The notes under the pieces: generated by a model | The model's database searches: none | What the model saw: the letters and a program-made list of their open reading frames with translations, nothing else | Told to the model about the DNA's origin: nothing | Part shown: positions 19,261 to 32,500 of the stretch, piece by piece | How the letters are laid out: the number at the start of each line of letters is the position of its first letter | Position numbering within the stretch: the stretch's first letter is position 1 | Program-made: the position numbers and the translations under genes | From: Anticarsia gemmatalis | Taxonomy: Eukaryota > Arthropoda > Insecta > Lepidoptera > Erebidae | Assembly (NCBI RefSeq): GCF_050436995.1 | Contig: NC_134770.1 | Span: 2,501-66,500, forward strand | DNA length: 64,000 bases | Reading direction: 5' to 3'

Positions 19261-21540
19261 TTAATAAGTAAGCTAAGTCACGTGGGCATTTTCATGAACC
19301 GTTCAAATCAAACGTTCCCCAAAGCAGGTTAGTTATTTAATTGAGCCAATTGTATGATGTCGCGGAGTGGCAGTGGTGTTAGAAAACATTGTAACATGAC
19401 TGTCACACAAGTGTGTGTCGGGGACTACGCATCCCTCCAACAACTTAACGAACTTTAAGTTGTATAAAGTTTGTTCACAGTGGTTTTTTTCCCGTCACAG
19501 TAAGTTGATAGTACGTCTGGGGCACTGAATCTATCGTCACTTGGAGTGTGTGTGGAGTGGTGAACATCACCGCGTGGTGAGCGTGGTGAGCGTGGTCGAG
19601 CATCACCGGCCGTCACGCGTGCGACCGGCGCGCGAGCCACACTATTTGTCTCAGCGCCGAGGCTTAGCTCGCAGGTACACTCACAGCTGGTCGTATCGCC
19701 TGTCGGTGGAACATCAAACAGTTAGGATGACATCAGGCTCGGCCACTGCAAGCCACTGACTATTGTTCTGATAACTCGAGTGATTCTAAGCGTTCCACAT
19801 TATGTTGACGTCTCTTTTCCTGTCGTTTGTTGAATGTGGAAACTTTCAAAGTTTTCATGATCGCGCTGTGATTGATTTGTACTCCGTTATTGTTGGTGAC
19901 AGGTAGTGTCATTAACTTCTAGGGGCCCGCTTTACTTCTTCTCGGTCGATACTTTGAACGGCAATGAGATTATCTAATCTTATTTTAGGTTTGAGCATGA
20001 TCTTTTCAGACAACAAATAAAAGTTTAATGTTTAAATAACATACATACACGAAATCACACCTTTCTTCCATAATGGCAAGCAGAGACCAGAGAAAGCCAA
20101 AAAATATTCAAATAAATGTTTAATTATTAGACAGCTAGGCGGTAGGCTGTTAGATCAAGTGGCATGTTCGGTAATCAGTGCGGGAGGAGCGGGGCGGGAG
20201 GGGCGGCGAGGGGCGGAGGAGAGGCGGAGGGGCGTAACAAGTGACACTGCGGGTATTTAAGATAAAGTGTAAAGTAGTAGTCGACCGACTAATTGCCAAT
20301 TAGGATCAGCTTCCCGCCGCCGCCACACCACCACACCGCACCACACCGCACAGATGATATGAAAGACTAGGCAGAATGTTATCAGTCGGTAGAGAGGATT
20401 TATTACACGGCAACCTCCTTGTTCACAGCTGGACGGAGGTATTATTAGATGACTCACATTTTACAGATAATCTCATTTCATCATTGCAATTAGTGACCGA
20501 GTGCTATCTACTCAGAGTAGTCAGGTTTGTGATTTATGATCAGATCCTGTGCTTGCTGTACTTGCATCAAGTCTGTTCCATTAAATATTATATTAATATA
20601 TTTTGTCAGTGTCGGTAGATACTGTATTGTGTGAGATGTGTGCCGGCGCGTGTCAGCGAGGTGCTTAATAAAAGTGTGTGCAATGATGGATGACGTCACA
20701 CGGGGAGCTCCTCAGTGTGCTCACTCGTCAGTTCCGAGAGAGATGTGTGTGAGTGTAGCGAGTGTTGACAGCGGCGCGAGACGCGAGACACGATGGACGA
20801 TTGTTTTTGTTGTATCTTCTATTGGTCGTCAATTACGTTTTTCTGCGAGCTCGACAGAATTTTATTGTAGCTACTTTGTGAAAAGGTGTGTGTGCGGATA
20901 GTACCTAACATAGATCACAGCTATCGAGCGCCTTGAATCTTTGTACTATATATGATTTAATAGGTTGGCTTAATGTTTGACGACTCAGTCGAACATGTCG
21001 TCTTGTCGCGTTGAAGAGACCATAATGAAAACACTAATAAAACTAGACAACTACATACATTACCAGTTCCATCTTGACAATATAGCCCACACACCTGGTA
21101 GGGGCAGAGGTTCCCAAGTGGGACAGTGTGTAGAGCGGGCGGGTCGGTGCGCCAGCGGCCGGCGCGCGGAGGTACATCAACATGAATACTCTTTAATAAC
21201 ACTCCTCACTGTACGTTTTTGTTATGAACCTTCTTTCAGACGTAGTTTCTAAACACCCTTACACATAATATACGTGAAACTGGCAGGCAATAAACTAAAT
21301 TGTTTAAAAAAGCAATTCTCGGAAATTGCCTCTACCTATAGATTAAAATTACGGGTGTGTTGTAAAAGCCATGTGACAATTGTTGCGATGTATAAATGGT
21401 CGGTGGTCGGTCTCGGTGGTGAGTGGTGAGTGGTGGTACAATTGTTCAGTGAGTCATAGATCGTTACGCAATATGTTCACGTCGGAAGTTTCAGCTTTGT
21501 TCTCGTTTCAGACTCGTTGCTTTTCAGTGTTCATCGCTCG
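19261..21540. other. Gene-free stretch
   Basis: No exon or RNA gene could be supported on either strand. The notable part is a G-rich, C-poor run at about 20180-20236 (repeated GGGGCGG/GGAGG) with several closely spaced G-runs. Open frames here lack recognisable domains and have codon use like the surrounding DNA. Confidence 0.5.
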
Positions 21541-21544
21541 TACT

Positions 21545-22036
21545 GTATATGTTACTGTAAAAGCCCGAACTGTGGTAAATCCTAAGATTTTCCGGTAAAA
21601 CCTAAGATTTACCAACTCTCAATGGTAAAAGTCCGAACAAGCCAGAGTTTAAAAACTATGTTACGATATATAAAAAAATCCTCCTTCATAACTATGTTTA
21701 TAACTATTTCACGGTATAATTATATACTGTGAAATAGTTATAAAGAAGGAGTTTTGGGCATAGCGACATGGGTAGGTTAGGTTAGAAGGCTAAGGTGGGA
21801 GCGAGCGAAGCGAAGCTCCCACCTTAGCCTTCGTGGTTATTTTTTTTTAACCACCCAGAAGGAGGAGCCCCGCGAAGCGGGGCTCCGGCGACATCTCGGT
21901 ATCATCAAGTGAATATAGGTAAAAGTTCGAAATAAAAGAATTATTCGGACTTTTACCATTGCGAGTTGGTAAATCTTAGGTTATACCGGAAAATCTTAGG
22001 ATTTACCACCGTTCGGGCTTTTACAGTAACATATAC
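21545..22036. mobile_element. 492-bp foldback element built of nested hairpins
   Basis: Outer arms of about 95 bp (21545-21639 and 21942-22036) are near-perfect inverted copies, starting GTATATGTTACTGTAAAAGC. Inside are more palindromes. 21669-21757 pairs an ATAACTATTTCACG arm with its complement. 21786-21830 pairs AAGGCTAAGGTGGGAGC with GCTCCCACCTTAGCCTT across a GAGCGAAGCGAA loop. Next come GTGGTTA...TAACCAC and GGAGCCCCGCGAAGCGGGGCTCC. There is no coding potential. It resembles a MITE or Foldback element, but the stacked internal hairpins with GCGAAGC loops are unusual. Two TTAGG-like units sit at about 21774-21785. The TA-rich flank makes the target duplication ambiguous. Confidence 0.75.
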
Positions 22037-22039
22037 ACG

Positions 22040-25000
22040 TAGTATTGCCGTGGGCATTTTTATTTGGACAATATAAAACTGCATTATATTAATTATGTTG
22101 TAGAGTTTTTAAGGGTTTAAAATTGTAGTAAAAGAATAAAAAAGTAGAGTTGTTTGAAGAGTGAATGCGTACAAAATGAGATAGTATCAGAGATAGGTCC
22201 GTGTTGTGATATCGTGTGCATGTATCTTTACACACAGGGTAGTGGCGGGGCGCGGCGGGCGGCGGCGCTAGGCGTGTACATGTGTGTCCGTCCAGATTCA
22301 TATTTCATACACTTTAATATATCTTGCAAACTTTTCGTGCACACACACATAGGTACACATACATACACACATACGCGACGTGTATTCGAATTCATCAAGT
22401 GGACGGACGTGGCGGGTGTGCGGAGGGGAGAGGGCGGGGCGGGGAGGGCGAGGAGTTGTTCGTAACTTTTTGCCCCACGCATAGCAATATAAATCATCCG
22501 CCAGATGATATCTGGAGCGATGAAAAACTTGCTCGAACTCGGCCCGAGAGCCGCCATTCATTCAGACTTCACTTTGGGACGAACGAATAACTTCCAAAAT
22601 TAATTCTATTCAATGGCACGAATAAATACAGAGGTCGGGGCTTGAGCCGCCGCCGTCTATCTATGTAGGTATTGTATATTGTAGGCACACCGCCGCCGCC
22701 GCGCGCCCGCACACTGCCGAGGTGGCCTCAACTTCACCGAGTCTGATTTGTGATAAACTTATGCCTTTATTTAGTTCCAAATAATAGAGAACGTTCCCAA
22801 TAAACGACTCTATCCCAAGTTGTGTACAAGTTTATGAATAAAGCTTATAAGTTGTAAGCTCGCGGCTAAATGTCAGCCCTCGAACTATCCGTGGAGTCAG
22901 GTTGTAGTGACGCCGCCGCGCCTCTACCGCGACGCGCTCACATTACACCTGTAAGTAAGCTTCACCGAGTACAGTCCAAACTGTTATAGTGCAAACTATG
23001 GTGAACAGAGGACTTGTTGAAGAACTTGTCGAGAAGCTGTATGGGACAGCAGTTGTGCTACGTAATACGAGTTGTGTGAGTGTGGCGAGTGTGGCGAGTG
23101 TATCGACGCAGTCAGCCGAGTCACGTGGCTCAGTGCTGGTGCTGCCGACGTTACATACTCCTATATATCGATATAAACTAGTAATAGTTACATACAGCTC
23201 TCTCTGCTCGGTGAAGTCACACTTGTAGCTGGCGCCTGTCGAACTTGAAGATACGCTGTAGACGATCATCGAGCAGTAATATAATGAAGGCTCTGTCAGA
23301 AGTTTGCGTGCGGTTGTCATGAATTTGTCTTGAGTACGTTACGTCGGTTTACACTTGTTAAATGGGAATCACTACTGTAAATTGGCCACCGCTGATGTCT
23401 AGTTGCGGCAACACTTGCACCTTTTGAAGGACTCTTTTATACTGGGTCCAGTACAATCGAAAATCTTCTATGGATCACCCCACCGACCGGAGGTAGTTAA
23501 GTAGTAGTAAATAGAGGCGTAAGTAAAAGGCAACGAAATACTAATAGTAGCTGCTATTGTGTACTACCAAACGTAGCCGATCAGAGTGTGATCATTGTTT
23601 ACTCCGCACACACACATATGACGCGCCGGGAGCCGGGAGCCGCGCCAGGACCGCACCGGACCGCGCGCGACCCTCAGTCGCCGCGGTTGTGCTAATGACG
23701 CCGCAATCTGCTCACATTTACACATACCAGCTACCCACGCGCTACTTTAAATGCTATTTTTATTTTATTACATGAAACAGGAAATAAAACAGAAATGTGA
23801 AAGACATCTTTGATAATCAGGGGACAATAATGGATCAAACTATATCTGACTTGGATGCGTGAACAGAGGAGTATTACACACACTCATATGTTTCGCCTGT
23901 TCTGTTTATTGCTTGCAATAGTTAGTAGTTAGTGATACAGTTAACAGCAATGCTCATTTACATTTAGCTGAGTCAATCATCTTGTTTCCTATAATATTTG
24001 TATTAGTCTCCATCCGTACATACATATATATATTTATGTATTTTCTTCACGTTACTCGCACAATGTTGCTCTGGTTTATGTTGTAATCATAGTTTTATTA
24101 TCAGCAAACTGTCTCATCAGTCACATACTACTTGCATATATGTATAACTATGACGTGTGTACAACATATATGTGCTATCTTCGTGGTACAGAGCACAATA
24201 TGGTCACCTTGCCAAATGTGCGCCACTAAACTACACTAACGATACTTTGTATGGAGCATTAATTCCAGTCTGCTTGTAATCAGAGGCCGCGGTGCGAATG
24301 ATCGTATGATCCGCACTATATTGAACGTCCGACTGTCTATTTAAATATAAGTATAGTAACATGTTCCAGTAGCACATATACAGAAGTAAGTTTTAGTTGT
24401 TAGTGTTGCAAACGCTGAGGGAAACCTTTGTAAGTAGCAACAATGTGTAAGTTCTCGCAGACCGACTCCTCGGGGAGCCATCACGGTGAGACAAAGAAAC
24501 ACTACTTTGTTTATACAATAGGAAAAACATCATTGAAGTTATCTTAATAGTCTATTGTAAACAATTCTCTTTTATTCAGTTTGAAACGAGAAGTGCTTCA
24601 CATCCGACCAACGGTTTTAGATTCACGGAACCTGAGGGTATCTGTGTTTATAACCAAATGAATCCAAACTTTAACCTTTTGAGTATGTTGTAATAACAGC
24701 GATGCCAGAAGGCTTTCCTGGCAAAAATACTGAAGCTATTTATTGTTTACTAGTTTAATCCGGCCGTGGTTTGTTCATTACCCAGCATGCAGGTGACACA
24801 TGGTGCGGTGATGTGTCTGCGAGCAGTGTGTCACTGTGCGGAGAGTGCAGAGTGCGGAGTGCGGAGGTAGCACGCAGAGGTACGCCGCGGACAGTGCGGG
24901 CACTCCGCCAGCGACGCGCTCGCACCCAATATACATTAGATACTATCGACTGGCGGACAAAAATTAATAGTTATAATTTGCCACGTACGTTGACGTTCAA

Positions 25001-26030
25001 ATTTTTTCACTTAATTAAAGTATAAGAAGCGTGATATACAGAGTATTAGGCAGACGGTGCAGCGGTGGTCTGAATCATATAAGCATCTGGTCTGGACCCT
25101 CTGGCTCTGGGCCCGTACCACTCCGCTTAAATTACAACTCACCGTTTCGGAGATATACCTAATATTTTTATACCTCCGATAGATTTATTAATATAATGTC
25201 ACATCTGACAGTCGAGTAAATCTTTACAGGTTTAATGCAGACATAAATTAATAAGCTAGTTAGAATATCTTTCGTCGCCAATGTACAATGGTGTTTACAG
25301 TGGGGTGCGCCAGACAGAGCGGCAGACAGTGGCACTGAACATCGACTGCACTTTTTGTGCCCAACTCATAACAAGTGCAATCCGGCCGAATTACGGACGC
25401 CGCTATCTCAGCGCATCTCGTGTAGCGGCAGATAACAATCTAATTTAGCCGGCTTGCGGCGGAATTGGGAGCATTATAAGCCGACAAAGTTAAGTACGTC
25501 GCTGTCTGTTTGCAGTCGGTCGCAGTTCCTTTGTGTCGTTGTATTATTGCATGTCTGCCGGTCTGCACTGTTCCACGAGACACACGAGACACAGACGATA
25601 CACAATCACTCTCGCTCGGGACAACCGCGGACAGATCTACTGACTGTTTTATAAATGCATTTACAAATGCTTGTCCAACAATCTCTACGGAATTGACTTC
25701 TTCCTTACAGATATAAAATTGGTGTGGTGTGCAGACTGCGACTGATTCATTAACATTTATGCATGCATTTATGTGTAATGATGATGATATAACGGGTTCT
25801 AAATGTGCTTCTGCTCCATCAGAGAGATGTGTGTAAAGTGTGGTCAATTCAATAGAGTCCACGCTGCTCCCCCACACGCAGCCCCGCGCGACCCACTACG
25901 ACGCGACCCACACGGCGCAATTTAAAGCATAATTAACAAGATTATAACAGCATACTGTCCTCAGAAGGCAAGTGACATGTTCCACCACACGATACCCAGT
26001 GTTCCAATTGCCTGGCGTCGACGGAGCAGT
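22040..26030. other. Gene-free stretch
   Basis: No gene with recognisable domains is seen. GC-rich patches occur at about 22240-22460 and 22690-22740 (GCCGCC runs). One candidate short first coding exon at 24443-24485 is discussed as a finding only. The rest is AT-rich sequence with scattered CA/GT runs and no clear transposon boundary. Confidence 0.45.
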
Positions 26031-26155
26031 GCGGCACGGTGAGGCACGGTGAGGCACGGTGAGGCACGGTGAGGCACGGTGAGGCACGGTGCGGCACGGT
26101 GAGGTACGGCGGGGCACGGTGAGGCGCGGCGGGGTACAGCGAGGCGAGCCGTGCC
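26031..26155. repeat. 10-bp minisatellite (GAGGCACGGT)n
   Basis: Seven near-identical tandem units of GAGGCACGGT are followed by about five degenerate ones. Overlapping frames rich in Pro-His-Arg are repeat artefacts. Confidence 0.9.
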
Positions 26156-26159
26156 AGAG

Positions 26160-29100
26160 ATGGTATCGAGGCACATTATGATAAGCCGCACTAATATTTT
26201 AACTGAATGAACAGCCCCCGACGTCGCGCTAAATTCTATTATTAGATGTATTAAGATAACACTAACGGACCGCTTCTTTTGCTCTTTCTTCTAACATATT
26301 ACTTTTGTTCCACGCCGGTATTTTCACTGGCTTTCGTAAAATTGTAAATGGATAAGGATACTGCTAATAAAAAAGTAATTATTGAAGCTCTTTTCATATC
26401 TGTGGGTTTATTTTGCAGCAAAGCAGGAAATTGCTTATCTGCTCGATAAATAATACGACACACGTATGTAAGTATACAGCAAGTATCCACTTACACTTGT
26501 ACATAGGTATTTGGATTTAAACCGGCACCTATTGATCACTCAGTAGCGTTTGCTATTAAAGCGAGGGGAGGATTTCATTTGATTTGACTTATTGATCGAG
26601 TGCAGACACACATACACACATACACACGTGATAACACGCCGCGGGTACAGACGGACGGAGCTCAGAGCCAATAATATAAGTATATTGATAGTGCGGGCGG
26701 CGGCGGCGGTGGTCGGTAAGACGTGCTCATAGAAACAAGCTGACGTGTAATATCCACATATTAGACACGTCTCGATGAACCCCTGCGCCGCTCCGCCGCC
26801 AGCCGCCTCGCTCCGGGCGCGGTCACCGCCGGAGAGGGCCGGACAGGGCCGGACAGAGGCCTCCGCGGGCCGGAACACACGACATCGCCGCCGGTCACCG
26901 ATACCTATCGAGGTTCGCGTGTGTCCGGACTACGGCTGATATTCGATATCATTTGTGCTCATTACATACCCCACTATATTGAATTATGAATATCATATTT
27001 ATGGGTGAGATAGGGTTCACGTTCATAATAAATATTATATTATTGCTAGGTTTTACCACGAAGTAGGGCACATAGGTGCATCACAACAAGTCACATTTAA
27101 TCAAAGCTCAATTCAGCTACTATTGTTACAGCAAATGTCCTAATGTAGTAATTGTCCATTGAACGTAAACATTAGTAGCGACTAGCGAGTGTAGGAGCAT
27201 GCACAGCCAGTGTGAGGCGGTGTGAGACTCACACTGCTCCTACACTGTGAGGCAGTGTGAGGCAGTCGGTGGGACATTTGGCATTATCTCAGTGAAATAA
27301 ATCATTTTTATGTAAAGTGTGGCATTGTGGTCAGCGGTGTCGGTCGTGCGTCGGTCGCGTCGGTCGCGTGTGAACTGTGTGTGACTGAACAAAGGAGCGG
27401 ACACATCGCTCCACCGCCGACCACTGATACACTTCTACACAAACATATGGATACTGATATATACGACCATATACTAGCTTTATTACCTTACATAGATAAT
27501 GTACTGCTTGTAAATCGGCTAGTTTACCAGTAGCTACTAACAAAGTGGTCTTTTTTAATATTTTTCATGTCACAATAATATTACTTATGTAGATTGGCTA
27601 AGAGTTAGGGTTTGTGTGTGTATCTGGTCAGATACACAAGCTTGGTGAACTTGAAGGAATAAATGAGTTAATGATGGTGATATGTGAACACTGAGGGCAG
27701 ATATCACGAGCGAGCTGCGAGCTGGAACTTTCCTATATACACGTGTACTTGTGTGCATGTGTGTGCATGTGTGTGCATGTGTGTGCATGTGTGTGGGTGT
27801 GTGTAGTTGGCCAACTCGCACTCGTCAAGTTTCAGTGAGACAATGTACCCGCATGCGAGTGCACAACCACTTTCCTAACAGTACGCTCTAGTTCTTAGTA
27901 CTTCGTATGTTATTAAGCCTTTGCCAGTAGCTCTGTTCACATCATTTGTTTGAAATATAGTTAAATAATGGTTCCTTCCTTGTTCGTAAACCGTCACGAT
28001 GTCAAATTACATCTAAGTCAGAGACATTGTAATAGACAGCCATAGTATATTCGCATTTATTAATTTCGTAAGTATGGATTAATGACATCAATATTGGATT
28101 AGTCAATCAGTGAAATAAATCAGTTTTTAGAAGTTTACTTCAACAATTTTTTTTTCGTCATATACACAAATGTCTGCGCTTTTGCCTCATTAAGCGTTAG
28201 TTAAAATATAAGCACATAGGTGAATTAGGTGAATAAGAAAAGGTCATTACATTTTATGTGGAAGATGCTTCATTTCTGTTATATTGTGGTAACGTGCTAT
28301 ATTGAAGCAAAGAAACTTCGCAAACCGCTTCAGATGGCTGGTTCAAGTAATAATGTGTTCAGTACACAATAATACATGGCATTGCATGATGACAGTATCG
28401 AGTGTGTCCAATATGTCCGTCTATGTAACACGTATATGGAACACAGAGCCACAGAGCTACAGAGGAGGCATGCGATTGAAATGAGATGCCAGCACAAACA
28501 GCGCGCTCTTTGTGACCGCTCTGTGTGTAAACATGGCTACAGTCTGCATTGATTCATGGCTTACTGCTTCACCGCCCTGTGCACACTTAATACGACTTGA
28601 GTTTCATGTACGAGTACATCACGACTCAACGATACAGTCTGTGTTACAGCAACAACTTTTCACAAAACGAAGATGTGTTCAAAACGATGATTCAAATATT
28701 GGTTAATAATTCATTTATATCCTTTCAGTTTGTAAGTATGTAGGTTTCAAACGGGATAGCTTCGTCACTGGGAAATTATTTTAGACTTTGGTAAAACTTA
28801 AAAACTGTTATACCCCATAAACCTGTCTAACTAATTTCATAAAATGCAATAATTATTCAGTAATACGCTAAAGTACTGTAGTGAGTGTTCGCGTGTCAGT
28901 CAGTGACAGTCAGTGTACTGCCGACACTGACTCGCACTCACTCACACTGGCACTATGACATCGCTGTATATAATAACAGCACTCGTACGAGATGATGGCG
29001 GGTGTTTCTCCTAACTGTCAACTACTACCTACTAACTAGTCTGTCATTCAAGTGTCGACAAGTTCAAACACGCGATGTTATCGTTCACGATCACTTGTTT

Positions 29101-29300
29101 TGGGTTTCCCCATCAGTTTATAAATTAACTGTTCCACTGAAATTAAGTGTGTTCGTGTATTATATACATGCTAACCACGAATGTAAAGGCGAAATCGGAA
29201 AGATATGTCTCCCGTTGCAGCTGCAAGAGGATCACATTACATTTGTAGCAGCACGTAGCAGGTAGCAGATAGTGGAGGTGGACACTGAACGACGCCCTCG
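26160..29300. other. Gene-free stretch
   Basis: No exon is supported. There is a GC-rich patch at 26770-26880, an inverted repeat at about 27190-27247 (GTGTAGGAGCA against TGCTCCTACAC around a GTGTGAG-rich core), and a GTGTGCAT repeat at about 27750-27800. Otherwise it is AT-rich single-copy-looking DNA. Confidence 0.45.
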
Positions 29301-29304
29301 GCCC

Positions 29305-29530
29305 TAGTGATAATTTTTTCTTTCCTCTGTTTGAGTGTCCCAGTGCTGGGCAAAGGCCTCCTTCTTCCCTTCCAAACCCCCCTATCGGCGTCAAGATCCA
29401 ACCAGTCCTTTTCAAATGGTTTCAGGTCCTCCCGCCATCTCGGTTTGGGTCTTCCGCGTCTGCGATGACCATCCTCTGGCACCTTTCCGGAAGCATGCGG
29501 GTAATATGGCCGGCCCACTCCCATTTTATA
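29305..29530 (-). pseudogene. C-terminal fragment of an RTE-type LINE reverse transcriptase
   Basis: On the minus strand the sequence encodes a piece reading RRRGRPKPRWREDLKPFEKD and then WLDLDADRGVWK. This is the tail typical of RTE-like endonuclease/reverse-transcriptase proteins (GRPKxRWxDDL...W). In another frame it ends GLCPALGHSNRG, matching the usual GLCPAQHWD-type ending, so at least one frameshift has occurred. The nucleotide string TTTGCCCAGCACTGGGACAC is the familiar 3' end of such elements in Lepidoptera. The 5' part is missing. Confidence 0.75.
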
Positions 29531-32500
29531 AATCTACAATATTAACTTAGCAATATACCTAATTGTAGTGTTAGTTATCAATAAGTTAGCCGATGGCTCT
29601 ATGTTGTGGAAGTTGGTAATGTTGTTATATTAGTGTGTGTTATATGAGGTTCCCCGTAGTCAAGCACGGCTGTGTTGCTGTTTGTGGAGCGCCGTATGAT
29701 CCGCGCCGCTACTCGGAACTACTAACTACCGCACAATGGTTGTACGGCGCAATACTATCACGTTTATTTCTCAGAACTAATCACTTGCTACGTTTCACTA
29801 TGAACACATTTCCTAGTAGATACACGTGTGTCACTCTCGTGTGACTAATCATTTCCTCGTAACAGACGTACAAATCTGTTGCCGCTACTAAGAATATGTA
29901 ACAAGCGTAATGTAATAACAAACCAAAACTTCAAATCCTGAACTTCGTGATCCGTAGAAACATTAACAACCAATTCAGACGTAGTTGCCAATAAGTTCAG
30001 GATCGATAATTTGAATAAGTCTCAATACTATTCCAAAACTATCTGAAATGTCTCTACATCTCCTCTGTGCAATTGTATGCAGTATAATAAAGATAAGTGG
30101 ACAAAGTTAGTAGTACACTGCGGTTTTACAACACACTTTTATTAGCGGCGGAGTGCGCGGCGAACAATGGACGTGAACTGCACAAGTGTAGTTGTTACGG
30201 TGGAGAGCTGCGCCGCTATTGTCGCCGGCGCGCGGCGTCGCTCGCAGCGAGACTGTCTCACTGCACTCACTTTATCAACTAATCCTTTTTTCTCATCATT
30301 TATCAAACTCTTGTACAATAACTGAACAACATCAAGTAATCTTTGTGTGTCCTCGTACAGACGAGCTAGTTTGTCCGCTGTATCATTTACACTACGTATT
30401 TTAATAGTGACCGTTGTCTGTCCTTCGTTACCAGAAGGGATACAATTATTTTAGGATTCAACCTAAAAGGAGACTAAATATTTGTAGTATTCACCCACAT
30501 CAACCGTCGTTGTGGATAATAAATCTAGTGTTTACTCAGTGTGACATGTTTCAGAGGGTAATGATCGTCACAGACTTGCGTTAAATCTTGTCACAAACTA
30601 AATTACTTTCTTTGTAGGTACCTTCAATGAATACTTAGACATTTTACTAAATTAAATATAACAATTATTAAATGGTGGTTGTTATATCGCTGTAGACAAC
30701 AGTGTCAGTAATGAGTGAGAGGGTCCGCGCTGCGCTGTCAGTGTAGCGAGGTCTGAGCGGGCGCGCGGGTGGCACTGCGGCGGCCGTGGCGGCGAGAACA
30801 AAGACGACGCTTTTATAGGATTATTCGTATTATTCGTATTACTCGGTATTGTTTCAGGCATTGTGGCGCAAATATCTGATCTGTGTGATGAATCGTTATT
30901 AAACGCGCTCTCCAGCGATATCCGCGCACAATGCCTCACTCCGCGGAGCACAGATATTTTATAATATATGAATTTTTGTTGCTGCCTCTTTGGTTTTGTG
31001 ATTTATTGCTTTCTGCGCTGAAATGTATTTCCATTGAAATGTTTCTGTATTTTGCGCTGTATCCAATGGCTGTAACAGTTGAATTGATACCGCGAACATT
31101 CTCGTTGTTCGCACGAGTGTGGCCATCAACTACTTACGTATCAACTTTCTACGATTTATACATAAATATGAATGCTGTTTTCATAGAGTCGTAAAAATAA
31201 GGAGCACTTTGTATGATAGATCGATGCTAGTGAAGTATGAGACTACACATGGACATATCTGCTTATGAGCGATGTTTAATATAAGTAGGGTGTAGTGAGC
31301 GGCGGGGGTCCCGGCGGTACACTTACACAAGCGCTGCGCGACACCGGGAACACTTCATAACTACATTCAATATAAAATGCTTTAAGTCTTCGCACACACT
31401 CACTGATACTAATTGTATAACATTTTTGTTCAACTTTGAATCTCTTAATCTTCATGAAAAAGCTTGATGAGTTTGTGAGATAGAAAAAATGAGATGGAAA
31501 ATCCAAAAGTATCACTTTTAGGAATAACGTGTATATGTATATTGGCGATGTACTTACTTAATCAATAATTTAGTCAACATTCAGTGAGAGATTGGACGAT
31601 GTAATCGACTGTGTCTGTTACACTCGGGCCTCGGCACTCTTAGCTGTAGAGCAGCGCACGGCGGGCGGCGGGCGGTGGGAGCGGCGGCCGCTAGATAATA
31701 TATTCTCTGTCGGTGGCTCGCCCCACTTCCCTGAACTTTGGTCCGCTTCGATTGTACGCATCGCTGACTCTGCACGCACCCTTAGTCAAATTAATTTTAT
31801 TAAAATCCCTCGTTTTCTTCACAACGCAAATTGAGTCTTGGACCTAAGCCGGCAAAGTTTTCTTTTCATGGACGGGGTATCGTCAAAGGTTTCGAGCGAA
31901 TGAAAGGCGGCGTATATTTTTATATCGTTTATTTTATCCGGTATACGAGTTTCCATAACACGTGGCGATGAATATATGGATTCCGTACATTCAATATCAA
32001 AGTAAACAATAATGTATATAATAAAATGTAAATATGGCGTGACAGTCGGTATGTATCTCTATATTAATAAATAACTTGTTGGCACCGAGCAGCGCTGACG
32101 CTTGACTATCGCATGGACGCTACTGAACGTGGGTGATGCGAGGACGCCCCGCGCGCCCGCACCTCGCCGCGCGCCACGCTCGCGCCACGCACGCGCCACG
32201 CACGCGACACGACGCATCAATCAATCTGTCGCGTCGTCTCAACGTGACTAAAAGAACGGCTGAACGTAAAACCTTTATTTCCTTCAGGAAAGGCCTTTTA
32301 AATGACTTCATTGTTGAGCGGGGGCTTTACGAGGCTTCATGGTAAGGACTCTATTAAAAAGGAACTCTTTTAAAATGAGGCTGTATAAGTTAATTTACGA
32401 TTCAGCCGTTGTTTTAAGTATTTGACCAACGAACCGTAGAGGGATGTATCTACTTCACAGTACCACGTGCTGCCTACCACTGGACAGACAATAATGAATG

